Positions 27,168 to 36,068 are shown, numbered from the stretch's first letter. The stretch: DNA of 64,000 bases from Flavobacterium subsaxonicum WB 4.1-42 = DSM 21790 (GCF_000422725.1 NZ_KE383910.1:85978-149977), one strand, 5' to 3'. The notes: generated by a model not told the origin, from the sequence alone. A program made the numbers and translations.

Positions 27168-27357
27168 CTTAAAGGTGCAGCGCGCCATACACAACCTTAC
27201 GCAGCAGGACCTGGCCGAACGCATTGGCGTAAGCCGGCAGACCATTAACGCCCTTGAAGCCGGTAAATATGTGCCCAGCACCGTATTGGCTCTAAAACTG
27301 GCTAAACTGTTTGATAAAACCGTAAACGAGATATTTGAGCTGGAGCCGGAGGATTAG
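27157..27357 (+). CDS. Small Xre-type transcriptional regulator
   Basis: A 66-residue helix-turn-helix protein (KNNLKVQRAIHNLTQQDLAE, GVSRQTINALEAGKYVPST). The start at 27157 is chosen because the HTH domain begins there; longer readings overlap the membrane gene. Very like the YozG/HTH_3 proteins that pair with DUF2975 membrane proteins. It probably regulates its own operon. Confidence 0.88.
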   Translation: MKNNLKVQRAIHNLTQQDLAERIGVSRQTINALEAGKYVPSTVLALKLAKLFDKTVNEIFELEPED

Positions 27358-27416
27358 TCTTTTTATGGAACCTGCCCGTGCCGTTCAGGCAGTGATTTAC
27401 ACAGATTTTATATAGT

Positions 27417-27453
27417 AACCCTTTTGACACTTTTTGCTAAAAGGGGTTTTGTT
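27417..27453 (+). terminator. Probable terminator
   Basis: Imperfect stem AACCCTTTT (27417-27425) with AAAAGGGGTT (27439-27448), followed by TTGTTT. Confidence 0.55.
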
Positions 27454-27481
27454 TATTAGATAGTTGCTTTTTGTATATTTG
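27448..27481 (+). promoter_or_regulatory. Bacteroidetes promoter TTTG-N22-TATATTTG
   Basis: TTTG at 27448-27451 and TATATTTG at 27474-27481, spacing inside the known flavobacterial range of 17-23. It lies 40 bases before the alkyltransferase ATG. Confidence 0.6.
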
Positions 27482-27521
27482 TAATCCGCGACTGCGGAGC
27501 ATCCGTTAAATCTGCTATCTA

Positions 27522-27995
27522 ATGCAACACGCTTATATTAAAACACCTCTTGGCATAACCGCAATTACCGGCGATGCGCAGGGCGTGGCTAAAATATCGG
27601 TGTTGGAAGAGAGTGTTGCACTTACTGATACTATTCCCGTTGAATTGCAACAGGCTGTTGCCCAGTTGCAGGAATATTTTGAAGGTAAACGCACTAATTT
27701 TGATTTTGTGATGAACCCTGCGGGGACTGATTTTCAGAAACGGGTTTGGGATGCGCTGCTTAATATTCCTTTTGGTACTACAACATCGTATCACGCGCTG
27801 TCGATGCAATTAGGCGATGTAAAAGCAATACGTGCCGTAGCTGCCGCCAATGGTAAAAATCCTTTATGGATAGTGGTGCCGTGCCACCGCGTTATAGGAT
27901 CTGACGGCTCCCTGACCGGATACGCCGGCGGGCTCTGGCGTAAAAAATGGCTACTGGAGCACGAAACCCCACCCATTCAGCAGAGCTTGTTTTAG
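27522..27995 (+). CDS. ogt: Methylated-DNA-protein cysteine methyltransferase
   Basis: A 157-residue O6-alkylguanine-DNA alkyltransferase. The acceptor cysteine is in PCHRVIG, with FQKRVWDALLNIPFGTTTSY and VRAVAAANGKNP-type motifs (RAVAAANGKNPLW). It removes methyl groups from guanine O6 by a suicide reaction. No AdaA regulatory domain is fused, so it is the Ogt/MGMT type. Confidence 0.93.
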   Translation: MQHAYIKTPLGITAITGDAQGVAKISVLEESVALTDTIPVELQQAVAQLQEYFEGKRTNFDFVMNPAGTDFQKRVWDALLNIPFGTTTSYHALSMQLGDVKAIRAVAAANGKNPLWIVVPCHRVIGSDGSLTGYAGGLWRKKWLLEHETPPIQQSLF

Positions 27996-28028
27996 TTATA
28001 AATCAAGTACAATTTCAAAGAATAAAAT

Positions 28029-28076
28029 AATCTGTGTAAATCCGCGATTGCCCGCATCCGTGTCATCCGTGTTCCA
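28029..28076. repeat. Dispersed repeat arm (AATCTGTGTAAATCCGCG type)
   Basis: AATCTGTGTAAATCCGCG and CATCCGTGTCATCCGTGTTCC-like halves match the element at 19447-19559. Confidence 0.6.
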
Positions 28077-28095
28077 TTAAGCAAGACGTGTTCCT

Positions 28096-29508
28096 TTAAT
28101 ACCCGTAATCGTCCTCAAATTTTAAAAGCACATATTTTTTGGCTTTAGCATCATAAAAGCCTAAAATATAGTAGCCGTTATAGGGTATAACCGTTTCTAA
28201 CGATATATTCTTATTGCCGCCTATAAACTGCCCAATATGGTCTATTGCAAGGCTTGTTTGCTGATAAGGCCGGTACTGAAAATTGTCATCAAAAAGGCTC
28301 TCAAAATAAACCGACTGCACATTCTCTGAATCAAACAATCCTAAACCGTCTCCGCCATAACCACCATTCATTACCACCGCCCCTGTTAGGGCTACCGCTA
28401 AAATAGCATCGCCGGTGCTAACAACATTACGCAGCCCTCCCGCCACAACCATAAGGTCGTCGGGCGTTTGATACACGGTAATAGCCGGGCTGCCCTGAGC
28501 CGCTTTAGAAAGCCATTTTTTAGTGCTTTTAAATTCGGCGGCAGGCTTGTTGCCGGTTTGTATCAGTAAAGGCGAATTGGTAAACGTTAGCGTATCTTCT
28601 TTACCGGCCGTATAGCTGCGTAGCAGCCTTCCGGTGGCGAGGTCTTTAGCCGACATTACAATTTCATCATCGTTAAACTTGAGCTGATAGAGCTTTTGGT
28701 TAGCGTAAAAAGAATTGGATTTGCCCAACTGTTTTAACGTTGCCTGCGAAATGAGCCTTTCCTTTATTGCAAATGCCGTATCTATAGTAAACACTTGCGT
28801 AACAGCCGGATGATGGTCTAACGTAAGCACCATATTTTCTGGCGACACATATAGTTTTATCTTGCTGCCGGCAACCGGCAAGGCGTTAAAAGCATTGCTT
28901 TCTACTTTTTGGAACGAATAGTCGCGCAATAAATCGTTCAGCTTGGTTACGTCGTTTTCCGGATCGTAAAATTCAAAAGCCGAAAAGTCCAGCGTTTTTA
29001 CCTGGTACTTGCCATCGTTAAAAATATAGAGATGCAGTTTTTCGCCTTCTTTGGGCAGGGTAAGTATATAGTAGGAGTTATTTTCGCTAAAGGTGGTTAG
29101 CACCGTTTCTTCCTGTATGGGCAACCGCATAGCGGTTGTAGCTACCGCCTTGGTTGCAAAATTAAAGCTAAGTGCCGTAATTTTGCTATAATCGTGGTTG
29201 GCCCAATATACCTGCGGGTTGCCATCGGCATTAAAGCTGTAACCGGCCATAACCTCATACGCAGCATCGGGGCGGGGCGTGCTAATGCTGTCTTTATAAA
29301 ACAGGGCACGGTTGTACTGCAATGCCGTTAGCGTATTTTTATCGGAGGCAAAAACAACAAGCTGCCCGTTATTAGCCTCTTTAGCGGCAAGTGCCTCGTG
29401 GTGCGCCTTCGATTTTTTAAGGTCTAAATAGTGTGCAGATACCATTACCTGTGCCATAAGGCCGTTAAAGCATCCAACAACCAGCAATACGGTTAGTATC
29501 TTTTTCAT
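28096..29508 (-). CDS. Hypothetical exported protein
   Basis: A 470-residue protein starting at 29508 (MKKILTVLLVVGCFNGLMAQ, a signal peptide cut after AQ); an ATG at 29547 only adds leader residues. The mature part is rich in beta-strand patterns and repeated short hydrophobic-Tyr/Phe segments, such as YSFNADGNPQVYWANHDYSK and LRSYTAGKEDTLTFTNSP, compatible with a beta-propeller-like fold. No family recognised and no sorting domain seen. Confidence 0.7.
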   Translation of the reverse strand: MKKILTVLLVVGCFNGLMAQVMVSAHYLDLKKSKAHHEALAAKEANNGQLVVFASDKNTLTALQYNRALFYKDSISTPRPDAAYEVMAGYSFNADGNPQVYWANHDYSKITALSFNFATKAVATTAMRLPIQEETVLTTFSENNSYYILTLPKEGEKLHLYIFNDGKYQVKTLDFSAFEFYDPENDVTKLNDLLRDYSFQKVESNAFNALPVAGSKIKLYVSPENMVLTLDHHPAVTQVFTIDTAFAIKERLISQATLKQLGKSNSFYANQKLYQLKFNDDEIVMSAKDLATGRLLRSYTAGKEDTLTFTNSPLLIQTGNKPAAEFKSTKKWLSKAAQGSPAITVYQTPDDLMVVAGGLRNVVSTGDAILAVALTGAVVMNGGYGGDGLGLFDSENVQSVYFESLFDDNFQYRPYQQTSLAIDHIGQFIGGNKNISLETVIPYNGYYILGFYDAKAKKYVLLKFEDDYGY

Positions 29509-29570
29509 AGTAAAAGCTAAGTTATTCAGTAAAGGTAACATTAGCAATTTTCAAGCCAGTTTATTGCAAC

Positions 29571-29596
29571 AAAAAAAGCCTCCGTTTCCGGAGGCT
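29571..29596 (-). terminator. metG terminator
   Basis: On the minus strand the stem AGCCTCCG/CGGAGGCT (29596-29589 and 29584-29577) is followed by seven T. Confidence 0.9.
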
Positions 29597-29662
29597 CAAT
29601 ATACTTGGCCGCTAAAGACCTTGTGACTTTAAAAACTTTGAGACTTTACGACTTTCGACCAA

Positions 29663-31798
29663 TTAACTAATAACCTCGCCATTATCTACGCCATCGGTAT
29701 CCGGGTTTATAAAAACCAGTTTACCATCAGGCTGCTGCGTCATCAGTATCATGCCCTGGCTTTCTACACCGCGCAGGTTGCGGGGCGCAAGGTTAACCAG
29801 TACAGTAACGCGCTTGCCTACAATTTCCTCTGGGGTAAAACTCTCGGCAATACCGCTAACAATAGTGCGCACATCTATGCCGGTATCTACTTTAAGTACT
29901 AAAAGTTTGTTGGCTTTCGGCATTTTAGAAGCCTCTATAATAGTACCCGTACGGATGTCCATTTTAGAGAAATCCTCGTACGTAATAAGATTTTTTTGCG
30001 GCTCCACAACTTTGTTATCGGCCTTGTTGGCAAGTTTAGTAGCTTCCAATTTTTCTACCTGTTTAATTATTTCTTCGTCTTCTATTTTAGCAAACAACAG
30101 TTCAGCCTGGCCAATCTGGTGGTTAGCCGGTATAAGGTTGGTTTTAATGGTAATATCGTTCCACCCCAGTTTGCGCTGGCTATCCCTTGCATCATTAAAG
30201 CTAAGGGTTTCGTCTACAATTCCTAAAACTGATACAGCTTCCGGCGCTTCGTCCATTTTAAGCATGCCTTTAAGTTTGGCCGCAGTAAACGGCAGGAAAG
30301 GCTCCGATAACACCGCAAGCGCAGCAGCAATTTGCAGGGCCACATACATCTGGGTCTTAACCCTCTCCGGGTTATCTTTTATAACCTTCCACGGCTCTTC
30401 ATCGGCCAGGTATTTGTTACCAAGACGGGCCAGGTTCATAAGTTCTACAAGAGCCTCCCTAAAACGGTAGCGCTCAATAGAACTGGCAATAACGGCCGGA
30501 TAAGCGCGCATTTCGGTAAGGGTAGCCTCGTCAACATCGCTAAAATCGTTAGGCTGCGGCACTACGCCCTCATAATATTTATTGGTAAGCACCACAACAC
30601 GGTTAATAAAGTTACCAAAAATGGCAACAAGCTCGTTGTTGTTGCGTGCCTGGAAATCTTTCCATGTAAAATCGTTGTCTTTAGTTTCTGGAGCGTTGCT
30701 TGTAAGCGCATAACGCAATACATCCTGCTGGCCGGGAAAATCTAACAGGTACTCGTGCAGCCAGACTGCCCAGTTTTTAGAGGTAGACAGCTTGTTGCCC
30801 TCTAAGTTTAAAAACTCATTTGCCGGAACATTATCGGGCATAATGTAGCTGCCCTCTGCCTTAAGCATGGCCGGGAAAATAATGCAATGGAATACAATAT
30901 TATCTTTACCAATAAAGTGTACCAGCTTGGTATCTTCGCTTTTCCAGTACGGCTCCCAGTCTTTACCCTCGCGGGCAGCCCACTCTTTGGTAGACGATAT
31001 GTAGCCAATAGGCGCATCAAACCAAACGTAAAGCACTTTACCTTCGGCACCCTCTACAGGCACAGGTATACCCCAGTCAAGGTCGCGGGTAACGGCGCGG
31101 GGTTTAAGCCCATCATCCAGCCACGATTTAACCTGGCCAAAAACGTTAGGCTTCCAGTCACTTTTATGGCCTTCCAATATCCACTCCCTTAAAAAAGTAT
31201 CGTATTGGTCTAAAGGCAAAAACCAGTGTTTGGTAGACCTTAATATGGGTGTAGTACCGGTAATGGTAGATTTAGGGTTTATAAGATCTGTAGCATTAAG
31301 CGATGAACCGCAGCGCTCGCACTGGTCGCCATAGGCCTCTTCGTTACCACATTTAGGGCAGGTGCCAATAACAAAACGGTCGGCCAAAAACTGGTCGGCT
31401 TTTTCGTCATACAGCTGCTCTGTAACCTCTTCTATAAACTGGCCGGCATCATACAGCTTCTTAAAAAACTCCGAAGCCGTATCGTGGTGTACCTTAGCCG
31501 ATGTACGCGAATAGTTATCGAAAGAAATACCAAAATCTGTAAAGCTTTGCTTAATAATAGCGTGGTATTTATCTATAACCTGCTGTGGTGTAATACCTTC
31601 TTTTTTAGCTTTCATAGATATGGCAACGCCATGCTCGTCGCTTCCGCAGATAAACGCCACATCGCGGCCCTGAAGCCTAAGGTAGCGTGAGTAAATATCT
31701 CCGGGAACGTAAACGCCGGCAAGGTGGCCAATATGTATTGGGCCGTTAGTATAGGGCAATGCAGCAGTAACAGTATATCTTTTTGGATCTTGTAACAT
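29663..31798 (-). CDS. metG: Methionyl-tRNA synthetase
   Basis: A class I synthetase of about 711 residues. HIGH-type motif PIHIGHLAG, zinc knuckle CPKCGNEEAYGDQCERCGSS, KLSTS for the KMSKS loop, and a C-terminal tRNA-binding EMAP-like domain from about 605 (DIRTGTIIEASKMPKANKLL). It charges methionine onto tRNA, including the initiator. Starts at 31798 (MLQDPKRYTVTAA) and 31807 (three residues longer) are both possible; the first leaves a better leader after the -7 box at 31821-31828. Confidence 0.95.
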   Translation of the reverse strand: MLQDPKRYTVTAALPYTNGPIHIGHLAGVYVPGDIYSRYLRLQGRDVAFICGSDEHGVAISMKAKKEGITPQQVIDKYHAIIKQSFTDFGISFDNYSRTSAKVHHDTASEFFKKLYDAGQFIEEVTEQLYDEKADQFLADRFVIGTCPKCGNEEAYGDQCERCGSSLNATDLINPKSTITGTTPILRSTKHWFLPLDQYDTFLREWILEGHKSDWKPNVFGQVKSWLDDGLKPRAVTRDLDWGIPVPVEGAEGKVLYVWFDAPIGYISSTKEWAAREGKDWEPYWKSEDTKLVHFIGKDNIVFHCIIFPAMLKAEGSYIMPDNVPANEFLNLEGNKLSTSKNWAVWLHEYLLDFPGQQDVLRYALTSNAPETKDNDFTWKDFQARNNNELVAIFGNFINRVVVLTNKYYEGVVPQPNDFSDVDEATLTEMRAYPAVIASSIERYRFREALVELMNLARLGNKYLADEEPWKVIKDNPERVKTQMYVALQIAAALAVLSEPFLPFTAAKLKGMLKMDEAPEAVSVLGIVDETLSFNDARDSQRKLGWNDITIKTNLIPANHQIGQAELLFAKIEDEEIIKQVEKLEATKLANKADNKVVEPQKNLITYEDFSKMDIRTGTIIEASKMPKANKLLVLKVDTGIDVRTIVSGIAESFTPEEIVGKRVTVLVNLAPRNLRGVESQGMILMTQQPDGKLVFINPDTDGVDNGEVIS

Positions 31799-31820
31799 CG
31801 GGTACATTTAAATTTAAATG

Positions 31821-31828
31821 CAAAAATA
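31821..31828 (-). promoter_or_regulatory. -7 element TATTTTTG before metG
   Basis: Perfect TAnnTTTG on the minus strand, 22 bases before the preferred ATG. Confidence 0.5.
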
Positions 31829-31908
31829 CGAAATTATTGCGTAAAGTGTAGTGTGAGATAAAGGGTGATGAATTGGAATTTGATATCGTTGATAACCTTT
31901 CGGATAGT

Positions 31909-31951
31909 CCTCACCCCCAACCTCGTGGAGAGAAGCTGTGGGCGAGTCCCC
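31909..31951. repeat. Degenerate copy of the CCTCACCCCCAACC repeat
   Basis: CCTCACCCCCAACCTC starts like the dispersed hairpin module, but the second arm is lost. The region 31808-32081 otherwise holds only promoters. Confidence 0.55.
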
Positions 31952-32063
31952 AAGGTTTAAACTATCTTCCCCACAAGTTAATTCTTCTTCCCAAATTTTT
32001 TAAAGGATTATTAAATTAATAACAGTATACGTTAAAACATAACATCTTTAATTTTATAATATT

Positions 32064-32071
32064 TATTTTTG
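32064..32071 (+). promoter_or_regulatory. -7 element TATTTTTG before the Kai-like operon
   Basis: Perfect TAnnTTTG ending ten bases before the kaiC ATG, so the leader would be very short. No -33 TTG at the right spacing. Confidence 0.4.
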
Positions 32072-32081
32072 AGGCTAATAA

Positions 32082-33794
32082 ATGAGACGAAACGTGCAAG
32101 AGACCTCCAACACACACACACCCAACAATTTTATATTTCCTAAAACCCCTACCGGAGTAGAAGGATTGGACGAGATTACCGAAGGTGGTTTCCCTAAAGG
32201 GCGCCCTACCCTTATTTGTGGTGGCCCCGGCTGTGGCAAAACGCTGCTGTCTATGCAGTTTTTAATTAAAGGCATTACCGATTTTGATGAGCCGGGCGTA
32301 TTTATGTCGTTCGAGGAGCCAACTGCCGACCTGTCGTTAAACGTTAAGTCGCTTGGTTTTGACTTAGAACAGCTTAAAGCTGATAAAAAACTGGTGGTAG
32401 ACTATGTGCGTGTAGAACGATCTGAAATTGAAGAAGCCGGCGAATACGACCTTGATGGGCTATTTATCCGCCTGGGCTATGCCATAGATACTATAAATGC
32501 CAAGAGAGTGGTACTTGATACACTCGAAGCGCTATTTTCTGGCCTTGATAATCAGGGAATACTGCGTGCAGAATTGCGCAGGCTTTTCCATTGGCTGAAA
32601 GAAAAAGGCGTTACAGCTATTATTACCGGCGAGCGTGGCGAAAGTACCCTAACCCGCCAGGGGCTTGAAGAATATGTGTCTGACTGTGTTATTTTATTAG
32701 ACCACCGTGTTATAGAGCAGGTTAGCACCCGCAGGCTGCGCATTGTAAAATACAGGGGCTCTACCCACGGCACTAACGAGTACCCTTTTCTTATAGACGA
32801 AGACGGTATCTCTGTACTGCCAATAACATCGCTTAAGCTGGATAACGAAGTATCGAGCGATATTGTTTCTCCCGGCATACCCGGATTAAACGATATGTTT
32901 AATGGTGGCGGCTTTTACAGGGGCAGCAGCATATTGGTATCGGGCACGGCAGGTACAGCCAAAACTACGGTTGCCTGTTACTTTGCCCACGAGCAGTGCC
33001 TTAAAAAAGAACGCACCGTATATTTTGCTTTCGAAGAATCTCCACAACAACTGGTGCGCAACATGCGCTCTATTAGCATAGATTTAGAGCCGCATATTAA
33101 AGATGGCTATTTGCAAATACATTCATCCCGCCCATCGCTAAACGGGCTGGAGCTGCATTTGCTTACGCTTCGCAAAATAATAAAAGAGTTTAAACCCACC
33201 ACGGTTATTATAGACCCTATTAGCAACCTTATTAATGTTGGCAGCGAGCAGGAAGTGCGCTCTATGCTGGTACGTTTAATAGATATGCTTAAGGTTAACA
33301 ATATTACTGCCCTGTTTACATCGTTAAACAAGCAAACAGAAAACTTTAGACCAGACCTTGCTGAAGAATCGGTATCATCCTTAGTAGACACCTGGATAAC
33401 CGTGCGCGATATGGAAGGCCTGGGCGAACGCAACCGTGGCATTTATATTGTAAAATCGCGCGGCATGGGCCACTCTAACCAGGTTAGGGAGTTTATAATT
33501 ACCGCAAAGGGTATAGAATTGCTGGATATAGAACTGGGGCCTAACGGCATATTAACCGGTGCAGCAAGGCAAAGCAACGAGCTGCAACGTAAGATGGACG
33601 AAATGAAGCTGGAAAGAGAACTAAGCCGCAAAGACCGCGAAATTGCACGTAAGCGCAAAGTGCTGGAGGCAAATATAGAGGCGCTTAGAAATGAGTTCGA
33701 ATCGGCTGAAGAAGAGCTTAGCCTTTTAAGGGCTACCGAAGAACTGCAGGAACAACTTGCCGGAGAGAATAATAAATCTATTAAAAAAGACTAA
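32082..33794 (+). CDS. kaiC: KaiC-like double-domain ATPase
   Basis: A 570-residue protein with two RecA-like KaiC domains. CI: Walker A GGPGCGKT at 47-54 and catalytic Glu78-79 in SFEEP. CII: Walker A GTAGTAKT at 288-295 and Glu318-319 in AFEES. The CII segment SVSSLVDTW aligns with the cyanobacterial phosphorylation loop, placing Ser432-Ser433 at the Ser-Thr phosphosites. The C-terminal 70 residues are a charged coiled coil (RKMDEMKLERELSRKDREIA) in place of the KaiA-binding tail. KaiC autophosphorylates, dephosphorylates and hydrolyses ATP slowly. It heads an operon with two kaiB genes, a kinase and a response regulator, each separated by five bases or fewer. Full-length KaiC identity is firm; rhythmic activity is not shown. 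Confidence 0.92.
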   Translation: MRRNVQETSNTHTPNNFIFPKTPTGVEGLDEITEGGFPKGRPTLICGGPGCGKTLLSMQFLIKGITDFDEPGVFMSFEEPTADLSLNVKSLGFDLEQLKADKKLVVDYVRVERSEIEEAGEYDLDGLFIRLGYAIDTINAKRVVLDTLEALFSGLDNQGILRAELRRLFHWLKEKGVTAIITGERGESTLTRQGLEEYVSDCVILLDHRVIEQVSTRRLRIVKYRGSTHGTNEYPFLIDEDGISVLPITSLKLDNEVSSDIVSPGIPGLNDMFNGGGFYRGSSILVSGTAGTAKTTVACYFAHEQCLKKERTVYFAFEESPQQLVRNMRSISIDLEPHIKDGYLQIHSSRPSLNGLELHLLTLRKIIKEFKPTTVIIDPISNLINVGSEQEVRSMLVRLIDMLKVNNITALFTSLNKQTENFRPDLAEESVSSLVDTWITVRDMEGLGERNRGIYIVKSRGMGHSNQVREFIITAKGIELLDIELGPNGILTGAARQSNELQRKMDEMKLERELSRKDREIARKRKVLEANIEALRNEFESAEEELSLLRATEELQEQLAGENNKSIKKD

Positions 33795-34073
33795 ATGGCA
33801 GAATGGCAATTGTTGTTATATATAGCAGGGCAAACCCCAAAATCTATAAAAGCACTTAGCAATATTAAAAAATATGCCGAGGAGCACCTAACCGGCAAAT
33901 ACAGCATAGAGATTATAGATTTGCTTAAAAACCCCCAACTGGCAGAGGGCGACCAGATATTGGCCGTACCCACGCTGGTACGCAAATTTCCGGAGCCTAT
34001 GCGTAAAATAATAGGAGACCTCTCTAACGAAGAGCGTGTTCTTGTGGGTTTAAATATTAAACCCGGAAACTAA
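33795..34073 (+). CDS. kaiB: KaiB protein (copy 1, canonical)
   Basis: A 92-residue thioredoxin-like KaiB. It follows the cyanobacterial pattern closely: LLLYIAGQTPKSIKALSNIK, GKYSIEIIDLLKNPQLAEGD, ILAVPTLVRKFPEPMRKIIG and DLSNEERVLVGLN. KaiB changes fold to bind the phosphorylated KaiC CI ring and passes signals to output kinases. The ATG directly follows the kaiC stop (33792-33794), so they are coupled. Confidence 0.93.
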   Translation: MAEWQLLLYIAGQTPKSIKALSNIKKYAEEHLTGKYSIEIIDLLKNPQLAEGDQILAVPTLVRKFPEPMRKIIGDLSNEERVLVGLNIKPGN

Positions 34074-34078
34074 CCACA

Positions 34079-34381
34079 GTGCAAAACACCAACACCCATA
34101 CAGAAGATACAGAGGAGCATAAGTTTTTACTTTTTGTTTCGGGTATGTCTGTAAAATCAGGCCGGGCCATAGAAAATCTTCGCAAAATTTGCGATGAGCA
34201 TCTTGCCGGAAAATTTAACCTGGAAATTATAGATATTGCCCGCCATAAAGAAGAGGCCGTGCACCACCAGATTATTGCCATACCTACTTTGATAAAATTG
34301 CAGCCGGGCGTACAGAAAATTATTCTGGGCGACCTTTCTGATACTCAAAAAGTATTGCGTATCTTAGAACTCAATCAATAA
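34079..34381 (+). CDS. KaiB-like protein (copy 2, divergent)
   Basis: A 100-residue second KaiB. It reads FLLFVSGMSVKSGRAIENLR, GKFNLEIIDIARHKEEAVHH, IIAIPTLIKLQPGVQKIILG and DLSDTQKVLRILE. It lacks the KNPQLAE loop of copy 1 and has about 14 extra charged N-terminal residues. The start is GTG at 34079, five bases after copy 1; a later ATG would remove the first strand. Two KaiBs with different loops may bind different partners or phosphorylation states of KaiC; that is inference. Confidence 0.88.
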   Translation: MQNTNTHTEDTEEHKFLLFVSGMSVKSGRAIENLRKICDEHLAGKFNLEIIDIARHKEEAVHHQIIAIPTLIKLQPGVQKIILGDLSDTQKVLRILELNQ

Positions 34382-34385
34382 GAGC

Positions 34386-35624
34386 TTGGAGAATAAAGAC
34401 GCATACATAGAACAATTATTATCTGAAATTGAAGGCCTAAAAAACCGGCTTTACGAGGCCGATAGTATTATTAATGCCATTAAAGAAGGGGCCGTAGACG
34501 CCCTGGTACTGCATGACGAGGGTGTACCGCAAATTTATACGCTGGAAAGTGCTGATTATACGTACCGCATTCTCATAGAAAAATTTAGCGAAGGCGCCCT
34601 GAGCATTACTCCGGATGGGCTTATTTTATACTGCAACGATTATTTTTCGCAACTGGCCAACATACCCAGCGAGCGCATTACAGGCTCGTATCTAAAATCG
34701 TATTTTGACGACCACGGCGTATTTACCGACCTTATTGAAGATGCCTTAAAAGGCACTACAAAACGCGAGGTGCTGCTAAATGTAAAGGGCAGGCGGTTTC
34801 CGGTAAATATATCATTTACCAGTTTAGCTCCTACTGTAGATGCTATCGGCGTAGTTATAACCGACCTGACCGAAAAGAAACAACACGAAGAAGCCCTGCT
34901 TAAAAACCAGCAGCAACTGGAACTTAAAATAAACGAGCTTAACGCCACCAACACCAGCCTGGAGCAGTTTATACACGTAATATCGCACGACCTTAAAGAG
35001 CCGCTGCGCAAAATACTAATGTATACTGCCCGTTTAGACACCTCCGGCTATACGGCCGAAAATAATCCGGTTGGGGTAATTCGCTCCTCTGCCGTAAGGC
35101 TAAACTCGTTGGTGGATGATTTGGTTAAGTATGCTTTTAGCTCTGTTAAAGACGACATGGCCGATATAGACCTTAATAAGGTACTTAACGAAGTTAAAGA
35201 CGACCTCGAGATAATTATAACCGAGAATAATGCAACAATTACGTTATTAGACCTGCCCGTTATTACCGGTACCAAAGTACAAATGCGCCAGGTGTTTAGC
35301 AATCTGATAGCTAATGCTATTAAATACAGTAAAAAAGAAGTTGCGCCCCAAATTACCATTGGGTATGATATAGCCACAGAGGCCGATAAATTTTACTACC
35401 GGGTTTATGTGCAAGACAACGGCATTGGTATGGATAAAGCCCATTTAAACAAAATATTTACTATCTTTCAGCGATTGCACCTGCGCAACGAATATTCCGG
35501 TAACGGCATAGGGCTTGCCATCTGCAAAAAAATAATGGAAAACCATACCGGCCGCATAGAGGTAGCGAGCATACCGGGTAGTGGCAGTACTTTTAGCTTG
35601 TTTTTCCCAATCAATAATTTATAA
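34386..35624 (+). CDS. Cytosolic PAS histidine kinase of the Kai-like operon
   Basis: A 412-residue soluble kinase without membrane segments. An N-terminal coiled coil (1-40), a PAS domain (about 58-165), a linker coiled coil (166-195), H-box HVISHDLKEPLRKI with His201, and an ATPase domain (NLIANAIKYS, DNGIGM, GNGIGLAICKKIM). It resembles the phytochrome/SasA-like kinases that read clock output. The start is TTG at 34386, four bases after the KaiB copy 2 stop. It lacks the KaiB-like sensor domain of SasA, so contact with KaiC would need the separate KaiBs or the PAS. Confidence 0.88.
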   Translation: MENKDAYIEQLLSEIEGLKNRLYEADSIINAIKEGAVDALVLHDEGVPQIYTLESADYTYRILIEKFSEGALSITPDGLILYCNDYFSQLANIPSERITGSYLKSYFDDHGVFTDLIEDALKGTTKREVLLNVKGRRFPVNISFTSLAPTVDAIGVVITDLTEKKQHEEALLKNQQQLELKINELNATNTSLEQFIHVISHDLKEPLRKILMYTARLDTSGYTAENNPVGVIRSSAVRLNSLVDDLVKYAFSSVKDDMADIDLNKVLNEVKDDLEIIITENNATITLLDLPVITGTKVQMRQVFSNLIANAIKYSKKEVAPQITIGYDIATEADKFYYRVYVQDNGIGMDKAHLNKIFTIFQRLHLRNEYSGNGIGLAICKKIMENHTGRIEVASIPGSGSTFSLFFPINNL

Positions 35625-36031
35625 TGACAGAAGTAAAAACATTTCATATTGTTATTGCCGAAGATGATTTTGATGATGCCGATATTGTGCAGCAAAGTTT
35701 TGAGAGCAATGGCAATTTTGCAAAAATAGAGCTGGTTAAAAACGGGCAGGAACTGCTTGACCTGTTGCGAAGCTGTACCGATTGCCCCGATGTAATTTTA
35801 ACCGACATTAATATGCCTATAATGAATGGCATAGAGGCGCTTAAAGAACTTTACAACGACCCGCAGCTTAAGCCCATACCGTGTTTTGTATATTCTACAA
35901 GCATTAACCCTACTTACGAGGCGCAGTGTAAAGAACTGGGCGTTAAAGGCTTTCTTATAAAACCATATTCTTTTGAAGAGTTTGATAATATACCCAACCG
36001 CATAGTAGAGGTATTATCTGCCGAAGAATAA
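35624..36031 (+). CDS. Single-domain response regulator (Rcp1-like) of the Kai-like operon
   Basis: A 135-residue receiver only, with acidic IAEDDFDDAD, phosphoacceptor Asp61 in VILTDINMPIMNG, Ser/Thr at 91-92 and Lys113 in FLIKPYS. It is of the Rcp1 class that pairs with phytochrome-like kinases. No output domain, so it must act through protein contact or as a phosphate sink. ATG overlaps the kinase stop by one base. Last gene of the operon. Confidence 0.9.
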   Translation: MTEVKTFHIVIAEDDFDDADIVQQSFESNGNFAKIELVKNGQELLDLLRSCTDCPDVILTDINMPIMNGIEALKELYNDPQLKPIPCFVYSTSINPTYEAQCKELGVKGFLIKPYSFEEFDNIPNRIVEVLSAEE

Positions 36032-36060
36032 TTTTATAGCGAATGCACTATTAAATTTTT

Positions 36061-36068
36061 TAGATTTG
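36061..36068 (+). promoter_or_regulatory. -7 element TAGATTTG
   Basis: Perfect TAnnTTTG ending 22 bases before the S66 peptidase ATG; marks a new unit after the Kai-like operon. Confidence 0.5.
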
